Part shown: one piece after another, positions 57,677 to 64,000 of the stretch
Layout: each line of letters opens with the position of its first letter
Numbering within the stretch: the stretch's first letter is position 1
Assembly: GCA_027579435.1 (NCBI GenBank)
Contig: JANBPK010000810.1
Location: forward strand, 124,001-188,000
DNA from: Candolleomyces eurysporus
Lineage: Eukaryota; Basidiomycota; Agaricomycetes; Agaricales; Psathyrellaceae
Length of the DNA: 64,000 nucleotides
Reading direction: 5' to 3'
Translations under genes and position numbers: made by a program
Notes under the pieces: generated by a model
What the model saw: only the letters and a program-made list of their open reading frames with translations
Databases searched by the model: none
What the model was told of the DNA's origin: nothing

Positions 57677-59915
57677 TTACGTGAAGACGCTCCAGACTGC
57701 AGTCTGGTTCTTGTAAATGGTAAATCCTGAGAGAAGCGCATGAGTATCTAAGGGTAGGTAATTTTCGTAGCAAACAAACTCACCATCATTCGGTGAAGCC
57801 TATGAAGAAGGACGAAGCCAGCAATATATCAATGAAGGGCCCTCAAATGAAGGCAAGAGGAAGAATAACTTACCCCATCAATCAAGCGGTCCTCATACTT
57901 GAAGTACCTCTGCCCGCCTGCTTCCTTGAGTCCAAGCATACCGAATTGCCAGGGCAAGATTCTTAGAAACGGTTCGTTGATTAGCGTACAGCCACTTCAC
58001 CGACCGTTGAAGCAAGTTTAAGCTCACCCTCTATTAAAGAAATGAGACCAGAATCAGTATATCGGCGGCGAATATGAGAGACCGGTGAGTAGCGAGAACG
58101 TACGAATGTCCTGTATCCAATGCCCGCTTGACCCACTTGGGGTAAATCTCTGTCTTATTTTCTAGTCGAGAAAAACCACACAGTAAGCGCCGTGCCAAAT
58201 GAAATCGAAAGGCCATCAGTTCAATGACTCACGAAGACCAAAGACTCCGAACTCCTCAAGAATCACCGGTTTGTTCGCCTGCTTGGCAGCTGAAATGAAA
58301 GGGAGATGAATAGGGAGTCGGAATTGTGAGGGATATAATGAGAGCGTACAGTCCGCATGCTGCTGAATCCAGTTAAGGCCCCAGTCTTCGATGGTGAAGT
58401 TTTCGCTGTCAGGTTTATCCTGTGGAGCTCGTAAACACACTGTCTGAAGAGCTACCCCGAATAAGGGCTCAACTTACCAAGGTGCTACCGTACCAGAACT
58501 GAGGGTAGATGTGCTACGAGTTTTGAGTATACGGTGAGTTTTTGATTGCTCCACGCTGTAGTGAAGGAAAACATACATAAGTTCCGAAATCGATGTTGTC
58601 GAGGGTCAAATCCAGGTCGAAGTCTTCACCAGCTGCAAAGGAACGATTCAGCAATCGAACAGAACGGGTTCGCCGAGGAAGATCACACCTTGACCATTGT
58701 AGTTGTAATCCGAAATCCACTGCCCATTCAGCCAGTACCCAATGTCTTCATCACGCTTGTAGAAGTGACCTTCGCCTCCAGTAGTGATCAGATGGTGAGG
58801 GTCGCTGGAAGTGGTCTCAGCCTTCTACTTTTACTATGGGTAATTGAGAATTTCACTTACAGCTCACGAACGAAGTCAGCTTGTTCCTTGTACCAATGGC
58901 TGATGAGGTCCGTTCCTGCGACACAGTTAGGTCCTCCCTGAAGATCCCCACGGCACCGAGCTTCGTTCATAAGTTCCCAAGCGAAGATGTTGGGGGAGTG
59001 CTTGTAGCGATTGACAATCGTCTTGACGTATTTCTCTGCAAGAACGGATGAGCGTTGAGTCTGAAAATCGGTTACACGATTTGACTGACGGTAGGACTCG
59101 ACAATACGACGATCAGAAAAAAAAGACGTCATGAGTTGCACTAGCACCAGCAATCCAGTTGACATAAAGCTCTGAGCCCTGCAAAATGTCGTCAATACCA
59201 GAGTTTGTGAGTTAACAAAAGGAAACACATACGCCATAGCCGATCCTGAAGATTGTGCACGAGTTGGTAATTTTCTCGGGCGGGGAATGTAAGAACGCAC
59301 CAGTTGTTGGTGAAGGCCAGGATAATTTTGATACCATACTTCCCAGCTGTTTGAATGACATTGTCCAGGCGCTTCAAGCCTTGAGGGCCGTCGTTCAAGC
59401 GCCAGCCGTCCTTGTCCCAAACTTGGTAGTAAGTCAAGCCACTCTCGTGGGCAAAAGGCAATTCCGTCGTGTTGATTGCATTGAATCCCTAAAAGCAGGA
59501 TACGGTCAGACCGCCAGATGAGAGAGCTAAAGAAATAGGCATACCCAAGTCCTGAGAACCTTGATGCCAGCACCCCTCATTTCCCTGAAGGTAGCCTCAA
59601 TGTCCCTTTGATTGGTGAGCAAGGGGAGCCACTAAATAGAAAAAGGTTTCAATCAGCATGGAGACATCATCCGCCAACAGTGCTTGAATATGATGTACAT
59701 ATGAGTTGCCCCCAACGAAATACTTCAATTCCAATCAGCTCGGGAACAACAGGAAGGGAAATGGCACCACATACGAAAGGTTTTCCATCCACGACGAAGC
59801 TTCGACCTTTGGTAGTGGCAAAACCGCGAGGAGGCCTCGAGACGGGAACTCTGGCGCCAAGAGTCCCAATAGCAGCGGCAATGCAGAAAAGCCAGGCCAA
59901 TAGAGCGTGCTTCAT
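57677..59915 (-). CDS. Secreted GH5 endo-beta-1,4-mannanase
   Basis: The start at 59915 (MKHALLAWLFCIAAAIGTLG) is a signal peptide. More than ten short introns separate GFATTKGRSFVVDGKPF, then GGNSYWLPLL, MRGAGIKVLRTWGFNAIN, GPQGLKRLDNVIQTAGKYGI and KIILAFTNNW. Next come NIFAWELMNEARC (acid/base Glu in N-E), DFDLDLTLDNIDFGTYHIYP and KPVILEEFGVFG (nucleophile Glu). The last exons read LKEAGGQRYFKYEDRLIDG, ASPNDG and FTIYKNQTAVWSVFT with TAA at 57677-57679. W-x-x-N-E and L-E-E-F-G with this fold match subfamily GH5_7, which cuts mannan and glucomannan in plant hemicellulose. No carbohydrate-binding module is visible. A plant-litter or wood-decay lifestyle is a reasonable inference. Confidence 0.93.
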
Positions 59916-60742
59916 GATGACAGCAGGCACCTCGACACCAGAGCCGATAATCGTGTCATTTATACCAGACACTCGCTGTGGCCAAATTATCTGCAAGAGG
60001 TAGGGAAAATGAAGGATTATCGGGAGAATTTCGGTATGGGGCCCCAAGACATGGTAGCAAAGTCATCTGATTCTTGGTGGGTACGGCATCTGTTGGCGCG
60101 AGTTGTTCACGAACGCGTCTCGCGAAGTTGAGCCTGAGGACAGCGACTACAAGGTGGCACTAAGAATGTCATCAGGTAGAACGTAGCACACCCTGCTGAA
60201 CGAAGTGTCGACCCCTCGAGCTTGAAGTGGGGTGCTAAAGATGGAGAATCATGTTCACGATGATTCAGAGAGCTGGGGATCGCATGCAAGGAGAGCTCTC
60301 GTGCATCGTGCATGCGGAGGAGACTTGACGGAAGCTGAAGCAGATGCAGGATGGGGATGAACTGAGTTTTGAGAAGGCTTGCGACTCGGCAAAATAGATC
60401 GCCGATGGTACTGCAAGTATAACCATACCTAGCATGGACGATGTTATACCCGCTCGTGGCAATAGCCAAGTCGACCAGAGGCGCCCAGTTCTCCGGGAGG
60501 CCGGACAAGCAACCAGGTGGGGGCGTCAGCGTCCTCATGCGAGTTTTCGGGTTCTTCTGCGTACAAGAGAATAGTCGTAGCTTGAGGGCGTCGAAAGCTT
60601 TTCCATTAGGGGAACAGAATAGAAACAGTGGAAGTGCAGAAAGATGTGAATGACATTGTCAACGTCCCAGTCAGGGATAAAGCAGCCGCTGCGATCAAAA
60701 AAGTTTGGGTGCACTTGATCTCTTCCTCTAACCACTCCCAAA
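59916..60742. other. Divergent region, mannanase and Ipi1
   Basis: 830 bases carrying both promoters. A TATAAA on the minus strand lies 45 bases before the mannanase ATG. No gene seen. Confidence 0.45.
59960..59965 (-). promoter_or_regulatory. TATA box of the mannanase gene
   Basis: TATAAA on the minus strand about 45 bases upstream of the start codon. A clear TATA box fits a strongly regulated secreted enzyme. Confidence 0.5.
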
Positions 60743-63700
60743 ATGCCCAAAAGCTCAAAGAAGAAGAAGGATAAGGCAGCAGACTTCACGGTATGCAGTT
60801 TGGATGCTATTCCTCTAACATATCGCTGAAACTCTCTTAGAAAGCCAAGTTGAAGCTTGGAAAAGGAAAGCAGCTCGCCAGTAACGCCATCGACACCTCG
60901 TTCAAAGCTCGATGTGAGTTCCACCCCAATCTTCGGTAAATAAACCTCTGAAATAATGCTAAAGCGATCGTTCTTCCAACTCAAAGCATTGCAATCGAGA
61001 AGGATGCATCGACTCCGCTGACCAAACGAAATCTTTCGTTCAACGATCTCATTGCCCACCTTAAACATTACAATTCAACGACTCGAAAGGGTGAGCGCTC
61101 CAATTAACCTTCGGGATCTCTTTATTGATTTGCTTAGATGCTATCCTTGGTTTGAGGGAACTGTTGGAGTCTCATTGGGACATGTTGGAAGCGAACCTGA
61201 CCACCCTGATAAACGCCATGGTGCGAATAATTGGGGACGAGGTACGCCATCTGGGGTCTGGCCAATTCGGATGCTAACTCTGAATTAGGACGCAGGAGTG
61301 CGCAAGATCCTTTTAACGTTCATGAGTTGGCTAGTGCCTCGTATACCGAAGGTGCTTGAACTGTCTCTGTACATTCAGTTCCGTGAAACTCACACATCCT
61401 CAGGAAAATCTCGTTCCCCACGCACAACTACTTTTGCTCTTCACCACTTCCGCTCAAACGCATATATTCCCTGATATCCGAATCGATGCTGTCAAATTTC
61501 TGGACATCTTTCTCGAGACCATCCCTCAAGCTGTCGTGAGCGGAATCAACAGCAAAGGTCATGGTAGCCGGGTTCTGGATGCTTATCTTGGTATCCTCAA
61601 TGCAGGGACAAAGTTCGGTGGTAGCGAAGGTTCGCTACCTATGAAATGCCCTTCTCTCTGGAGGCTGACGAAGAACCACAGGTCCAGCAACAGCAACCTC
61701 GACCGCAAGCGTTACTCTAAGCCCTGCTGTTCGTGTTGCTATTTTATCATCACTTCTTGCTCTTAACTTGAACAGTCAAGGCTCGTTGTCTTCAACTCAT
61801 TGTCGACCTTCCTCAAGCATGCATTGGGGAATAAAACCTCCGAAACCTCCTCTTTCTCCAGTCAGGAAGAAGCTGTTCCGACAAAGCCTATGCGAGCTTG
61901 GTTCTTGATGAATGCTTTCAATACCCAAGACGCATTTTTAGAATTTGAACAGCTTCTTCAGCCACAGCAGTCGTCCCAGGGAAGAATGCGCCCCCAACAA
62001 CTCTGGAAAGAGCACGTCGAATTCGAAGATGATGACGATGAGTTTATCTCATCATATCCACTGGTCTCAACATCTACGGGTCACCCATGGACTCTGCAAG
62101 AACTGACTAACGTGCTTGAGAATCCCATTGCTGTCGGATCCACCGAATCCTCGTCTGGCTCTGATAACTCCTTCGCTGGTGTGAGTACCTTTAATTTACA
62201 AAACGTAATCCGTCTAACCCACCGTTGGTGTAGCGCATAGCGCAAACATTGCACTCGAGTTTGGTGGCGACATTCCTAGACTATGCACCTGCTGCATTCT
62301 CTCCATCTGGATCACCGTCAGATACAGAGATCGGCCTTGTCTTGGCAGTCAGTCGTATCGCACATACACTGTATAAGACCGTCTTCCAAGAAGTGGACAA
62401 GGTAAATGGCTTCTGTTATATACGTCTGTCTCTATAGAGGTCTCATTATCGCCCTACAGGCTCGGGAAGTTCACGAGGAAGAATTGCAGTCGCTTCTGGG
62501 ATACATGACACCTTACTTCGCGGTGCAATCGGTGGCTAGCAGAAAAATCAGAGTAAGTCTCCAATTCGTTTCATTTGCCAAGGTATCCGTTCTGATCTCC
62601 TTTGATTCGCTAGTTCGAGCAGTTTTACGAGGAATACAACTTAATCTACTGCGAACTAGCAGCTTTGCTCATGATCGCGTCAAAAGGCGAGTCGCGCCAC
62701 CCTCGAAAGAGAAAGGCACGAGAACCCCAACCCTCTTCCTCGAGATCATCATCGAAACGCAATGCCCATGAAACTCTGCGAAAGCAAGCCGCAGCGATCA
62801 GCGATTTTATCACTGAGAAGCTGCAAGGGCGAGGGGCAAGCTCGTCATCAGGGATTTCCTCGAACATCAGCCCCTCGGCCTATCTCACCTTGCTGCCCAC
62901 AATATGGACACTGATCAATAACAGTAACTTGGTGCTGTTGGCCGACCCGCAGGATCAGCGTCAGCAAGGCAGTACCAACAACGAGGTCCTCCAAGTGACT
63001 TTGGACCATGCGGTGAAAGTTTCTTCCAAGGCTGCAAGTAAGCGGCTAACGGCTGAGTTTGTCGCCAGACTGGTACTGGTATGCACCACTCCCTCTTCCC
63101 TCACTTTTTTGTCCCTTGAGTCGGGAATTTCGTGGCTAATTGATTGCTTGTGCTCACAGCTCGACACCCATCCGCAGTACCGCGGGTCATTCAGGCTAGG
63201 CGTCAACGCCGCTGAGGACCAAAGATTCCGAGACTGGCTGCTTCATCTTCCTCAAGTCCTTTGGGAATTGGGTAGTACGAATCTCTTGGCGACTGAGGCG
63301 AGTCTCATTCATCATACATCCCCACCCTTCCGCAACTCTTCCCCGTTCTTTACATTCCCGATCATCGCAAAACCAAAATTTATGACTTCATATGATTCTA
63401 ATCTCGCTCTTTAGACCATACTGCGGGCTATTCTGCGCATCTTGCAGCGTCGAATGAAACTTGTAGGTGAAGAGGTGCGTGCAGGTTTCATGGTTTTTAC
63501 TACCGATTGCGTGCTTACGATTTGCTTCCGATCCTCACTCTCCACAAACCTGATTCACCACCATCAACCACGCTAATAAAATGAAACGACTGCAACGTGC
63601 GTTCTGATTCGCGATTCCAACAGACGCTGAGCCAACTACAAGCCCGCATGGCACCCTACTTCACCATCAACCATGCGGTCCGAGGACGTCTTGCTGGTCC

Positions 63701-64000
63701 GTTCTGCAAGCTCCCAACACCAACAACGGCATCGTCGTGGAGTACAAACAACGGTGGCAAGAATCAGAGCACCTCAGCGCCGCCGAATTCATCTCCGTCT
63801 ACTCAGTCGACGGCACAGTGTGTTAGACGGTTGGCACTCGACGTGGTGGCCACCCTCCTCCAGCTTTCATCATCGTCAGCTTCTTCATCATCATCGCGAA
63901 GTTCCTCGACCAAAAAATTCGGGTTCTCCAAGCACAACAAACACCAGCAGCTCAGGCCTCGTGGATGCCGTGAACAAGGCGGTAGAGGGCACGCAAGACG
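60743..64000 (+). CDS. Ipi1/Tex10-family pre-rRNA processing protein, 3' end missing
   Basis: ATG 60743 opens MPKSSKKKKDKAADFT, then KAKLKLGKGKQLASNAIDTS and FKARSIVLPTQSIAIEK, the Ipi1 N-terminal signature. The HEAT-like helices follow: FNDLIAHLKHYNSTTRKDA, ILGLRELLESH, NLTTLINAMVRIIGDEDAGV and FPDIRIDAVKFLDIFLETIP. Later exons read LPTIWTLINNSNLVLLADP, FRLGVNAAEDQRFRDWLLHL and TLSQLQARMAPYFTINHAV, and the frame is still open at base 64000 (SSSGLVDAVNKAVEGTQD). Ipi1 is part of the Rix1 complex with Ipi3, and acts with Rea1/Mdn1 in 60S maturation and ITS2 removal in the nucleus. The basic K-rich start is consistent with nucleolar location. About ten short introns. Confidence 0.9.

Noticed and set aside
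1..64000. CRISPR array, insertion sequence or prophage
   Set aside because: No regular spaced repeats, transposase or phage genes were seen, and the intron-rich genes show a eukaryotic nuclear genome.

Overview
The window is nuclear DNA of a filamentous fungus, most likely an agaricomycete (mushroom-forming) basidiomycete. Almost every gene is cut by many introns of about 50-80 bases with GT-AG ends. Genes lie close together on both strands, and the gene set (fungal ADAM protease, Cyc8/Ssn6, AP-1-like bZIP, NPC2-like lipid carrier, secreted GH5 mannanase, small basidiomycete-type orphan proteins) fits that group. I do not name a species. Single N bases sit beside homopolymer runs throughout, as in a pyrosequencing-type assembly, and two of them break reading frames (Cyc8 and BCAT).

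Left part (1-17 kb): the 3' part of an ADAM-type transmembrane metalloprotease, a single-exon dual-specificity phosphatase, a mitochondrial ClpP peptidase divergent from a Brl1/Brr6 nuclear-envelope protein, and then a long gene-sparse stretch (9.8-17.2 kb). That stretch still holds a tiny SERF/4F5 gene spread over four exons and traces of an unidentified spliced gene near 10.5-10.9 kb.

Middle (17-40 kb): housekeeping and chromatin genes. These are the Cyc8/Ssn6 TPR corepressor (with a GC-AG intron), a branched-chain aminotransferase, Ku80, a Snf2/Sth1-type chromatin-remodelling ATPase divergent from Ku80, a redox-sensor-type AP-1 bZIP factor, and an Erf4/Golga7 palmitoyltransferase subunit.

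Right part (42-64 kb): a membrane-anchored GNAT-like protein and Elongator subunit Elp5. Next is a tandem segmental duplication that carries two astacin-like metalloprotease genes and a decayed 3' fragment of Elp5. Then come mitochondrial ribosomal protein bL17, an orphan small protein, an F-box/LRR-like protein, a four-TM membrane protein, an NPC2/ML lipid-binding protein, a second copy of the orphan small-protein family in inverted orientation, a secreted GH5 mannanase, and the 5' part of the Ipi1/Tex10 ribosome-biogenesis gene, which runs off the end.

There is no prokaryote-style operon. The genes look like independent loci, several sharing short divergent promoters (clpP/brl1, Ku80/Snf2, membrane protein/NPC2). 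The least ordinary features are the Elp5-metalloprotease tandem duplication with its pseudogene, and the inverted pair of orphan small-protein genes. I did not see a self-contained novel defence or biosynthetic system.
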